Source: Athripsodes cinereus
Lineage: Eukaryota > Arthropoda > Insecta > Trichoptera > Leptoceridae
DNA length: 64,000 nt
Direction: 5' to 3'
NCBI GenBank assembly: GCA_947579605.1
Contig: OX388305.1
Coordinates: 28,223,542 to 28,287,541 of the forward strand
This document shows positions 35,601 through 43,119 of the stretch, piece by piece; position 1 is the stretch's first letter; every line of letters starts with the position of its first letter. The notes below the pieces were generated by a model. That model made no database searches, had not been told where the DNA came from, and worked only from the letters and a program-made list of their open reading frames with translations. A program made the translations under genes and the position numbers.

Positions 35601-37429
35601 GTGAAATATAATCTGAACGGAATAAATATATCAGACTTTAAATGTTTTTCTACGGTAGGCATTGCAACGTAGTGTGATTAATTGGGTCACATGTGATATA
35701 AACATTTTTTTATCGCATTATTTTAATATTTCTTCAGAACAATTATTCAAACTGTTGAAAATTAATAGAGATTAAACCATTGATATAATATGAAACACCG
35801 TAAGTTATAGAGATTTTGTAGATAGGTATACAGAAATTTAGAAATAGTTCAACTTTTTTTGAAGTAGTGAATGAACTATGTGTATGTTAAGTCAACCTAT
35901 TTGAAAAGCAACGTTATTAAGAACGAGTGTCAAAGGAAATGAATACATCATGCAATTCCTTTTACATAATATGTGAGATGATCCTAATTATAACTAATTA
36001 ATTATACTTAATTAATACTACTCCACAATCATGGCATATCTCACAAGTGGAGTAGCCAGCAGATTAGCTGCAAGCAATAAACATGCAGGCCGTCTTCTCT
36101 GTGACAATAAATAATAATGACATTCAGGATGGGTGGTAAACCTCATCGCTGAATTTGAGATGTAAATTGTCTTTATTTTTTCGAACACCTGCCTTTTACA
36201 GGATACTCGAAAACTTACAAAAAATAACTAAAAAAAACTTACTAAATTCTTAGTTTAAATTCATAACATTTTACCAATGTTATTGAGTAGTGTGTATGGC
36301 ATAACTTTTTTAAAATGCACGTAATTATCATACAACTTGTGTCAAAATTAAAATATAATTGTTATTTTGTATTTATTGTATTGTTCTTTATGTACTAGAT
36401 ATTTTATGTTAAATATGTTATCTTGTTAAATAATTCAAATAGTTGAAATCAGATCAAGCGGAAAGGATGCTAGTGCAATGTACATATGTAGGACGAGGTG
36501 TGAATGCCATATTGTAAAATTGTGGTTACAAGTTACATTTGTGGTTACAATTCCGATTTCAATTACATTTAAGTAAAAAATTGAATATTGCCTAGATTTC
36601 AAAAATGTTGTTTCACGTGTTTATCATTAATGAGATGGTAATTAAGCTCAAAGTAAGAAATATAACAGTAAATGGTAGAAATAAAAGGAAAGCAGATATT
36701 TTTCATGTAAATTTATATTCAAGTACTGAAAAGTTAATATTTTTGTACTTAAAATAATCGAAATATGTAAAAGTGAATGACAATCAAACTTTTTACAACA
36801 GAAAGTAATTATCATATTTTGAACATTTATTCATGTCTTAATATAAACTTCAGTAGGTAATAATAACATATCAAAATATATCACAGTAGTAATTTTTTAG
36901 AGAGTGATGCTATAAAACTCTTAACAATGTACCTATCGGTTTTGAAAGAAATGTTTGCTCTGCATAACATTTTTCACGATGGGTTGAAATGTTCGATTCT
37001 CATAAAGCAATATGTCTGTAATGATTTCATAATGTAATGATAAAACACACCAAAAAACAAGTCTGTAGTTTGAAAAATGTTTAAAACACTTATACAAAAA
37101 AGTTCAATTGAGATCACAATAAAAGTAAAAGCTGCAATAAAGCAATCCGTATGTGGAAAAAATATTTTCTAGTAATCCTTGGAAAACTTCACACGTTGCA
37201 CAACTAATTATTGTAAAACACTTTTCAAATCACATTCTTTAAAATATAATAATATGTTATTAGACACATGGTGTTGTGTTAAGGGATGAAGGGTAGGGAT
37301 GTTGAGGAAGATGTCAGGATGGCGGGGGAGGGTTGAAATTCAAGATGGCGGATGATTATAAAATGATTGTAACTCACCGGCGGTAAACAGACAAAGCGCT
37401 AGAGCCGCGATACACACGTACCGCAACAT
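19860..37429 (-). CDS. serp: Chitin deacetylase 1 (serpentine ortholog), five coding exons, 540 aa
   Basis: Coding segments in transcript order are 37429-37378, 31271-31102, 28970-28721, 21122-20801 and 20688-19860. They total 1623 nt, 540 codons plus stop, and every intron starts GT and ends AG with matching phase. Seen in the protein: signal peptide (about 1-20), CBM14 chitin-binding domain with six cysteines (46, 65, 71, 81, 94, 103), LDL-receptor class A domain (cysteines 123-157, ending SDGSDENSC), and a polysaccharide deacetylase domain from about 200. Catalytic motifs are TFDD (204-207), HSITH (262-266), RAPY (307-310), the DSTITAP...PLW stretch (330-343) and YFHAAW (429-434). The metal-binding triad D207/H262/H266 is intact. 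By family knowledge this is a secreted, zinc-type enzyme that removes acetyl groups from chitin in cuticle and tracheal lumen. TFDDA rather than TFNGA and the LDLa sequence point to CDA1 (serpentine), not CDA2 (vermiform); no vermiform neighbour lies in this window. Confidence 0.96.
20801..21122 (-). CDS. serp: serp exon 4: linker and first deacetylase motifs
   Basis: The acceptor TTGCAG precedes 21122; the donor GTAAGT follows 20801. Residues 158-264: a cysteine-rich linker (DNDPNRAPPCDP...CFCSEDG), then the NodB-type catalytic core with TFDDAINNNN (204-213) and the start of GHEIAVHSIT. The second motif HSITH is split by the 112-bp intron 4. Confidence 0.95.
21288..21633. mobile_element. Non-autonomous hAT-like element, 346 bp, in serp intron 3
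   Basis: The ends are CATTGGTGGCCAACC and GGTTGGCCACCCTTG, imperfect inverted repeats resembling hAT termini (CAGNGGTGGCCAACC). The interior is marked by repeated GGGCCGC words near both ends. A perfect 12-bp direct repeat ATATATACCTAC abuts the element on each side (21276-21287, 21634-21645). hAT elements normally make 8-bp duplications, so the flanking repeat is longer than expected. Confidence 0.75.
21712..21782 (-). repeat. Short interspersed fragment shared with 50655-50742
   Basis: TATTCAATCAAT followed by ACAAT...GACAATATATCACCAAT matches a segment nested inside the hAT-like element at 50550. On the minus strand it reads ATTGATTGAATAAA followed by (TTA)n, like a LINE or SINE tail. Confidence 0.55.
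21783..24017. other. serp intron 3, unremarkable part
   Basis: AT-rich intron. A GC-moderate patch at 22110-22250 has no recognisable element or exon signal. Confidence 0.5.
24029..24875 (-). mobile_element. LINE-A: 5'-truncated non-LTR retrotransposon with open reading frame, in serp intron 3
   Basis: An open frame of ~272 codons (to 24050) encodes the end of a reverse transcriptase: DLVLMAESESDLQ (remnant of the YADD-xLVLMA catalytic block), NGLRMNAKKTKIMVF, QVDECVYLGSLFTRDGK, PTLMYASETWTW, KLRWVGHVERMNEDRMTK, RRGRPRIKWQDHLNQIL and NRRACMR. The copy is cut inside the YADD motif. It is flanked by a perfect 11-bp duplication ATTAATGATTA (24018-24028 and 24876-24886) and ends in a (ATGG)n-type tail, so it inserted by target-primed reverse transcription. 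The intact frame suggests recent insertion. CR1/RTE-like group; exact clade uncertain. Confidence 0.88.
24887..26039. other. serp intron 3, nothing recognised
   Basis: AT-rich, no repeat or exon-like signal. Confidence 0.5.
26040..26880. mobile_element. Unidentified GC-richer interspersed element in serp intron 3
   Basis: Composition differs from the surrounding intron. The 15-bp word AACCCTTAATGTTAC occurs at 26093-26107 and 26791-26805, and its complement core (ACATTAAGGGTT) near 26643. A minus-strand frame at 26149-26337 contains the string LVAVQVDEDHPI. A short tRNA-like stretch (AGTCTGATGGTAGAGTATCTG, shown in part) follows at 26828. Probably a transposon or nested pair of transposons; class not determined. 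Confidence 0.45.
26881..28389. other. serp intron 3, nothing recognised
   Basis: AT-rich sequence without open frames or repeats of note. Confidence 0.5.
28390..28648 (-). mobile_element. Family-2 non-autonomous retroelement (SINE-like), full length, in serp intron 3
   Basis: On the minus strand it runs from GGAGCATCCGGCAAAGAATTG (head, shown in part) through TTTCGTAAGCTTTCGAGTGTTC, GCGATGAAATTTGCTACCCATCC and CTGGCTACTCCACTTGTG to a (TAG)n tail at 28391-28428. Homologues lie at 32046, 36016, 41363, 42081, 48466 and 54079. Confidence 0.8.
28721..28970 (-). CDS. serp: serp exon 3: rest of the chitin-binding domain and the LDLa domain
   Basis: The acceptor TTTAG precedes 28970; the donor GTAAGT follows 28721. 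It encodes residues 75-157 and the first base of codon 158: GLQAIRCPAGLYFDIDKQTC completes CBM14, then a basic linker, then the LDLa repeat with cysteines 123, 130, 135, 142, 148 and 157 and the acidic calcium-site motif DCSDGSDE. Intron 3 is 7598 bp and holds most of the intronic transposons. Confidence 0.95.
28971..31101. other. serp intron 2
   Basis: 2131-bp AT-rich intron. A LINE-type tail (AAAAGCCGTTGATG...AATAAATAAATAATG) sits at about 30235-30295. Nothing else recognised. Confidence 0.6.
31102..31271 (-). CDS. serp: serp exon 2: signal cleavage region and start of the chitin-binding domain
   Basis: The acceptor AATAG precedes 31271; the donor GTAAGT follows 31102. It encodes residues 18-74: GDAQ (end of the signal region), a charged spacer NRQKRQSDESTTKKEESFE, then the first half of CBM14 (ELCKDKDAGEWFRLV...NCRDVIQC). 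It ends in phase 0. Intron 2 is 2131 bp. Confidence 0.94.
32046..32288 (-). mobile_element. Family-2 element in serp intron 1, diverged
   Basis: Minus-strand copy: a CTCTCGCTGTTTTCTGCAAGTTTTC-like region, AATTAGGTTTGCT, CTGGCTACCCCAGGTGTGGGATAT, and a (TAG)n tail reduced to TACTACTACTG on the plus strand at 32047. It contains a 12-base G run at 32149-32160 where other copies have GATGGGTGG. Confidence 0.75.
32440..32575 (+). mobile_element. LINE 3' end (lepidopteran-type tail)
   Basis: AGTTGGAAGAGATCGCGCC, TTTGCGATAAACTCGCCCTC and GTACAGTAAAGAATGAATTA followed by an (AATA)n tail. I recognise this order as the 3' end of a LINE frequent in Lepidoptera. The second half is nearly identical to the minus-strand piece at 46244-46310. 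Confidence 0.65.
34140..34440 (-). mobile_element. LINE-A 3' fragment in serp intron 1
   Basis: The minus strand reads RKRGRPRT, then (frame-shifted) DQILKDGRVLSKRN, NVEEAKEVCKDRSVWRSVLSAYP, matching the copy at 24029-24875. It ends CTGCCTACCCCACTTGGGA, TACGGCGTGAGGGTATAG and a (TATAG)n tail at 34146-34162. Decayed by frameshifts. Confidence 0.8.
36015..36240 (-). mobile_element. Family-2 element in serp intron 1
   Basis: Minus-strand copy with TTTTCGAGTATCCTGTAAAA, GCGATGAGGTTTACCACCC, CTGGCTACTCCACTTGTGAG and a short (TAG)-like tail at 36018. The extreme head is degraded. Confidence 0.8.
37378..37429 (-). CDS. serp: serp exon 1: start codon and signal peptide
   Basis: ATG at 37429-37427 in the context CCAACATG (A at -3) opens MLRYVCIAALALCLFTA, a classic signal sequence with a basic n-region residue and hydrophobic core. 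The exon ends after the first base of the Gly18 codon at a GTGAGT donor (37377-37372). Intron 1 is 6106 bp. Confidence 0.93.
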
Positions 37430-37433
37430 GTTG

Positions 37434-37570
37434 GTCACTAAACAGTTCACCGTGGGGCGGCAGCACCGCTTATATAGTGGCCCCGTACCCCGCGGCCCTC
37501 CCTCCCTCTTCGCCACCCACGCCAGCCAATAGAAAGTCTCCTTCGGGGGTTGCTGAAGACGTCACATCTC
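37434..37570 (-). promoter_or_regulatory. serp core promoter: TATA box, inverted CCAAT, CRE-like site
   Basis: On the minus strand TATATAA lies at 37476-37470, 41-47 bases upstream of the ATG, implying a very short 5' leader if this TATA is used; an AACTGTTTAGTG initiator-like stretch follows at about the right distance. ATTGGCTGG (inverted CCAAT) is at 37530-37522, and TGACGTC at about 37564-37558. The block 37440-37570 is distinctly GC-richer than its surroundings. Confidence 0.65.
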
Positions 37571-38649
37571 TTTCAGGGTGCTTCTTGGACACCCTAAGAA
37601 ATGACATTCACAGCAATACTTAGAATAAAATAATCCTAACAATTCAATCAGTAGATAATTGAATTCATTTATTATCAATTATGCTTATTAAGTTTTCTAA
37701 GCCCAATATTTGATCATTTGAAAAGCGTAGAAAATAACCAATAGTTGATTAATTAATAACATTCCTGAAAGTATAAAAGTAAGATGTATCGAATGGTCTG
37801 TCTGCTCGGCATTACGAACATGTAGAGACTGTCCATGTGATTGGAAAAGTGTGGAAGTGAGGAAAAGAGTGGGGAGAACACTCGCCAAGATTCAGTTCAC
37901 TTCATACATGTGGATGCAGAAATTTATTTATTACAAAGATCACAATAATAAAAATAATTAAACTCCATCCTTTTAGAAATAACATGAAGTGAGTGAGGAA
38001 AAAATACTACTTCACTAATATGCCTATGTAGGTTTCTCGTTGATGAAGAATATTTTAACTTTATAGTCATAATTTCGCCACTGCATAATGTCATCTGAAG
38101 TATCTTACAAAACTTTTATTGTATACATACTTACCTATTACCTTTAAAACCTGTTTTGCTCAGAGAATAGGTTGTAGACATCGACATCTATCGAATTTTT
38201 TTAAATTAAATTTGACGACAACTTTTAAAAAAGTCGTTTGTTGAAGAAAAAAATTTACTACTTAACTTTCAATAAAAAATAAAATAATATATTAAGTTTA
38301 ATTACTCCGTAGCTTGCTATAGCATCTAATTTAGTTGAACGTTTCAATTTAAGGCATTTATTATTTATTACACATTCGCTGTATGCGGTCTTTATACTCA
38401 TGGAAGATAAATAAACATAACCACATATTATATCTAGATGTACATGTGAACGGACTAAAACATATCTGGGAAATTAGATATTCGCAAATGAACAAAATGT
38501 GAGATGAATAATTATAGTAGTTCTGTTTGTAGGTTTATACAGTTATGGAATGAATTTAATACCATTCTAAATACCTATCTATTATACATATTTGAATAAC
38601 AGTAATGAAATAAAAGAAGACTGAAGCATTTTGGTGAAAATAGTTAATG
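37571..38649. other. Upstream flank of serp, nothing recognised
   Basis: AT-rich, about 1 kb. May contain cis-regulatory sites but none stand out. Confidence 0.5.
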
Positions 38650-38850
38650 CACGACAGATGTTTATTCATGAATTCTTCTTTTTCTCTACGTGTCTTGTCA
38701 CTTCCCCCCGGCGTTGACGACCACCTGGGAGAAATCCTTCCTGTTCTGGATAACACACCTCTCATCCCAGTCCACTCCCGAATGTTCTGGAGCCAGGAAA
38801 TCCGCCTTTTTCCAACCCCACTACGGCCCTCAATGAATTTCCACGAAAAG
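38650..38850 (-). mobile_element. LINE reverse transcriptase C-terminal fragment
   Basis: The minus strand encodes GKRRISWLQNIREWTGM then RGVLSRTGRISPRWSS. The (G)KRRxSWLxNxREWTG block is typical of the tail of several insect LINE polyproteins. Much GC-richer than the flanks and without ends. Confidence 0.7.
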
Positions 38851-38949
38851 AAAAATGTCTGAATACCATTTTTACATTATTGCATTTTAAAAATATATAG
38901 ATCGAAATAGTATGAAAATGTACCTTTGTATAGTTACATTATAGTAGTA

Positions 38950-39062
38950 TTATTATGAATGTGTATTTGTATGAGTGCGCAGGTCTTTATGGTTTTTGGT
39001 TTATTTTTTTGATATTTGTAAATGGCGTAAGCCGTTTGTTTGGTTGAATAAATAAATAAATA
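38950..39062 (+). mobile_element. LINE 3'-UTR and tail remnant
   Basis: TGGCGTAAGCCGTTTGTTTGG followed by TTGAATAAATAAATAAATA (both in part). Same tail type as at 7568. Confidence 0.5.
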
Positions 39063-39599
39063 TCAGAGCAAATTGAATGTTGTGGTAAGGGCCACTCTAT
39101 AATAATAAAAAAAAGTATTTAAAAGACTCCATTTCAAAGGTTTACACTAATATTATACAGTACCTATGTCCATCAAGGAATGATATAGATCTTCCACTGT
39201 CCTACACCATAATAGGATAACGTAGAAAACAGGTCATTATTGTAAAGAGGTTAGTAGGAGTCCTTGCGCAATATTACATATTATAATATCATATAATATT
39301 ATATTATGTTATGAATTATGTTGTCACTTATATGTACCTACTTCGTAAAGGTAAGCGCATATTGGATATTGTTTTGTGCGTAACGTATTCGTAACTTATG
39401 TATGTATTAAAAAAGCAAGCGGTTAAAAAAGCCCCGCATTTTTGTTGTTTTTTCAGAGACGCTTGTACGTGAAATAATTTTCCTTGATTAAGATGAATTA
39501 ATTACGATTCTCATTTAAGAAGATATAAAACTCAACGTTCTACTTTATAATTATGTATAAATATAATATTGGACTATTATACTACTATGCGCTTACAAC

Positions 39600-39930
39600 C
39601 ATAATACTCCAAATATTCTAAAATGATAAACAAATCAGGAACCTTTCCATATTTCTTCAACGATTTGCCGTCACATATAAGATCTGCGCCGAATGTACCG
39701 ACCTTTCGTGGTGGGTGCATAAAAATTTTGTTAGAAAAAAATAATTTTGATGATTGGGTATCGTGACACCCTGTATGAATGTAATGTATGAATGTTGGGA
39801 ATGGAAGGCGACTGAGCGAGTGTATTGTTGTAAGTTTAGTAAGTAAGTTAGACTAAAATTTATGTTTGTTATAAGTTATTTTTAAGGTATAATTATAACT
39901 TTATAAAATTTAATAAATAAATAAATTTAT
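39600..39930 (+). mobile_element. LINE 3' end: RT C-terminus, 3' UTR and (AATA)n tail
   Basis: The plus frame reads PYFFNDLPSHIRSAPNVPTF then RGGCIKILLEKNNFDDWVS and a stop near 39767, matching the (F/Y)FNxLPxxIR block near the C-terminus of Jockey/CR1-type LINEs. About 160 bp of 3' UTR and an AATAAATAAATAAA tail (to 39930) follow. The 5' part is lost. Confidence 0.75.
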
Positions 39931-41351
39931 GTTATTCGTGAACACAAAATATCGTAAGTATGTATTATTAATATAAAAGGTATCTAATTTACCTATCTAA
40001 ATTACCTACAAACATAATATTTGAAAGATCAGGGTTTGGTTTACGTATGGCGTACGTTTACGTACGATAAAAATTGTCACGAAAACGTATATGATGTGTG
40101 GTTGGCCTTAAGGTGTTGTTAGTAACTGCACGGTGCAACTGGTATACCATCACCAAGAGCTTCACTTCGCAATGATACGGACAGGTTTGTGACGTCACAG
40201 CACCAAAGATGCTGCATTATTATTGTCTGTAAGGTCATCCTTTCACCAACATGAATATGCGTACAGATACAACTAGTAATATCTTCTTCTGAGGACATTA
40301 TGTTATTATGGAATGCAAGATGTGGGATGGACTTTGCATTGTTATATTTACATACATATAGGTATAGTTACAAAGAAATGTGCACACATTTAATATCTTA
40401 CGCAATGTGTGAAGTATATGTAAATATCTTCAAAAGATCAAATCATCATTATAATTTTAATATATTTATATCGGAATACATCAAATAAACAGTAGCAAAC
40501 GTGTCGGTCATATAAAGGTCAGTGTCTAGATCTGATAATTATCGATAGGTATTTTATTTTGTCTCTGCTAGTTCCTTAATAGAATTCTAACCTTGACATC
40601 AAGTTTCATTATTCGCAGTAACAAGAGTTATAATTAATTTTATGTTCAATTTGGCATTTAAATAACAATCCCATATTATTATATCTACTATAATATGCAC
40701 ATTTATGAGAGAAGAATATTTTTTTTACCGTGTTAGCTTCACTGAACGTGTGGAAAATTATCAGCGAATTGAATATGAAACCAAAATGTTTGGAGTTAAT
40801 TGTTTAGGTAAAATGTACCAGGAGTTTTTTTTGATCAGATTACTCAAAAATCAATTTATCCGTTCATAAGAAGATATAACTTTATACATGTTATTTTATA
40901 TATGTATATGTTGTATATATGTATTTATATAGGTATAAGTATTTTTTTTTATTGAATAAATTATAATAGTATGAATGTTAAATCTAGGTATGAAAGTTTG
41001 TTTGCGAGATGTCTGTATGAGATCGAATGAATGTATCTATTGATTTCGTGTGCATGGTTTGGATGTTTGATTATTTGTGTGATTTTTGCTGATTCAACTG
41101 ATAATATGTATCAAACACCTGTTGTGCATCTCAATAATAAATATGGTAAAAACTCGCTATCATCATCCGTATAAATATTTATAATTGCAACATTTTGTAT
41201 TTCATGTACGATTTTGTTAATTCTAAATTGGTAATAAATATAGATGATTTAGTTCTTTAAAGGCTTTTATTAATTGTTTTTTTTTAACAGAAAACGACAG
41301 AATGACCTGTTAGTTGTAAAAGTTCATTATTTCATTAAAATTATTACACTT
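39931..41351. other. Upstream region, nothing recognised
   Basis: AT-rich. A perfect CRE palindrome TGACGTCA occurs at about 40191-40198 within a GC-richer patch (40090-40230), some 2.8 kb upstream of serp. Confidence 0.45.
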
Positions 41352-41362
41352 GTGTAACTAAC

Positions 41363-41452
41363 GGTGTGTTGGCACGAAGAGGACGGTTTGCATGTTTCTT
41401 GCATGCGGCTGATCTACTGGCTACCCCACTTGTGGGATATGCCGTGATGGTA

Positions 41453-41481
<29 letters not shown>
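41363..41481 (+). mobile_element. Family-2 element, 5'-truncated, perfect 11-bp target duplication
   Basis: Begins within the element (TTGGCACGAAGAGGACGG), continues CTGGCTACCCCACTTGTGGG, ATATGCCGTGATGGTATAG and a (TAG)n tail. Flanked by GTGTAACTAAC at 41352-41362 and 41482-41492. Truncation plus duplication is the signature of target-primed reverse transcription. Confidence 0.92.
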
Positions 41482-41484
<3 letters not shown>

Positions 41485-42080
41485 TAACTAACCTTAATAG
41501 TAATAATATTATGACAATTTATATAGCACCGCACTGTGATAATATTACATCAAGGGCGCTTTTCATTATTTAGGATCAACACGAATACAAGTTTGTTTGT
41601 TTGCAAACTTTGATATAAATAAAAAATAATTATTTTGTTTTAAATAAATAATAATATAACGAGTAATATATGAAATCAGTATGTGATGTATTCCTAATCA
41701 ATCATATTCACCAGCAATGCGTTTAAAAGGTAGGCATTTGTAAGGTTGGATTATTTGTAAAATCATCTGAAGAAACATATTATGAAAAAGAAGGAATGAC
41801 ATGTATTATAAAATTAGTGAATGATATTCACTGTTAAGATATACTTACATAAATTATGAGTCACTTTCAAAGAATTCATTATCTGTATTACTACTTAGTA
41901 TTAGCTATATTTTAAAGTTATTTACGTTTGCGTAAAATAATGTAATGTAATAGAAAATCATACCTACTCATTATAGTTTATTTTGAATCAACATCATTAT
42001 CTACAAATTTTGTTTTTTAAAAAATAAAAACACACTTTTTTGTTTCGAATAAAGTATTATGTATAAGTACCTACGCCGTT

Positions 42081-42343
42081 CCATACCTTACCTTATGCCG
42101 TGGAGCACCCGGTAAAGAATTGGTCTCCCACTTTTCTCTGTAAATTTTCGAGTGTCCTGTAAAAAGCAGGTGTTCGAAAAAATTAAGATATTTTACATCT
42201 TAAATTCAGCGATGAGGTTTGCCACCCACCAATGTATTGGTTTTATATTGGCACGGAGAAGACAGCTTGCATGTTGGTTATATGCAGCTGGTCTGCTGGC
42301 TACCCCACTTGTGGGATATTCCGTGATGGTATAGTATAGTATA
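42081..42343 (+). mobile_element. Family-2 element, full length, perfect 12-bp target duplication
   Basis: Head CCATACCTTACCTTATGCCG, then GTGGAGCACCCGGTAAAGAA, TTTTCGAGTGTCCTGTAAAA, CAGCGATGAGGTTTGCCACC, CTGGCTACCCCACTTGTGGG, ending GTGATGGTATAGTATAGTAT. Flanked by ACCTACGCCGTT at 42069-42080 and 42344-42355. No Pol III boxes are obvious in the head. Confidence 0.92.
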
Positions 42344-42419
42344 ACCTACGCCGTTTTCTGGAAAAGTCACCGCAACGGCCCATTTAAGAATAATAACTAA
42401 GAAAAGGTCAACCATAGTT

Positions 42420-42605
42420 AAACCATTTCCACGCGCCACCATAAGTTTGAAAAAAGCTTCGACTTGAGAAAGGATGCTTGAATGTCGACGAAGAAGATTC
42501 GTTAGTTGTGTTGTTGGCGCTTTGAAATTATTGCACGCGCTGAATTCTACTCGTATGCGCTGCGTTGGCTGCTGTTACCGTTTCGCGACGTCAAGTAGGA
42601 AAACT
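42420..42605. other. CpG-dense patch of unknown nature
   Basis: About 185 bp with many CpG dinucleotides (CACGCGCC, GTCGACGAAG, TTGGCGC, CACGCGC, ATGCGCTGCG, TTTCGCGACGTC) in an otherwise CpG-poor region. No open frame or transposon recognised. Confidence 0.5.
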
Positions 42606-43030
42606 TAAACATTTTCATGGTGTAATTAGATGTAATGCAACAATAAATTATAATAGATACTATATATCAGTAGAAAGGAAATCGGGAGGTAAGTTAACTA
42701 GTGCATAATGTGCGACAGCGATGTGTAATTATTATGTACATAGCGGAACTGGGAACTGTTAAAAAATACCAAGTTAATTGTTATATTATTAACGAAACTA
42801 AAAAGAAAGGTACTCGTTAATTAGTGAGTAGTTTGAAAATCTTACACAAGATATAGATAATTGTTTTAGTTAATTTCAGAAGCTAAAAACATAAAAAAGA
42901 GTTCCTAACGTGAAAAGGTCAAGGGCTTAAAATAATACTAAACACTGAATTTAACGTTACAGTAAAAAATATGCGAAAATTTCTAAGTTACAATTTTAGC
43001 GAATTTTAATTCGCTAATTATTATTTAAAA

Positions 43031-43119
43031 AAAAGATAAATATGGGTTTTGTTATAAATCCAAATACAACCTTTCACACTAAGCTAAAAGCTTGTGCTGT
43101 GAAAGGGGAGTTTGCCGGA
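43031..43119 (-). mobile_element. SINE family 1, truncated (head missing)
   Basis: AAAGATAAATATGGGTTTTG through AGCTTGTGCTGTGAAAGGGG to GTTTGCCGG; the tRNA-like head with box A and box B is absent. Confidence 0.85.

Larger units (their letters stand above)
31272..37377. other. serp intron 1
   Basis: 6106-bp intron with two family-2 elements, one LINE 3' tail and one LINE-A fragment (listed separately). The part just inside the donor (37280-37350) is GC-rich, with two (A)AGATGGCGG-like words, and could carry regulatory sites; this is inference. Confidence 0.6.

Noticed and set aside
19860..37429. Chitin deacetylase 2 (vermiform) as the identity of the host gene
   Set aside because: The catalytic motif is TFDDA with the full metal triad and HSITH; vermiform-type proteins that I know have a TFNGA-type motif. 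The LDLa and C-terminal sequence also fit serpentine.
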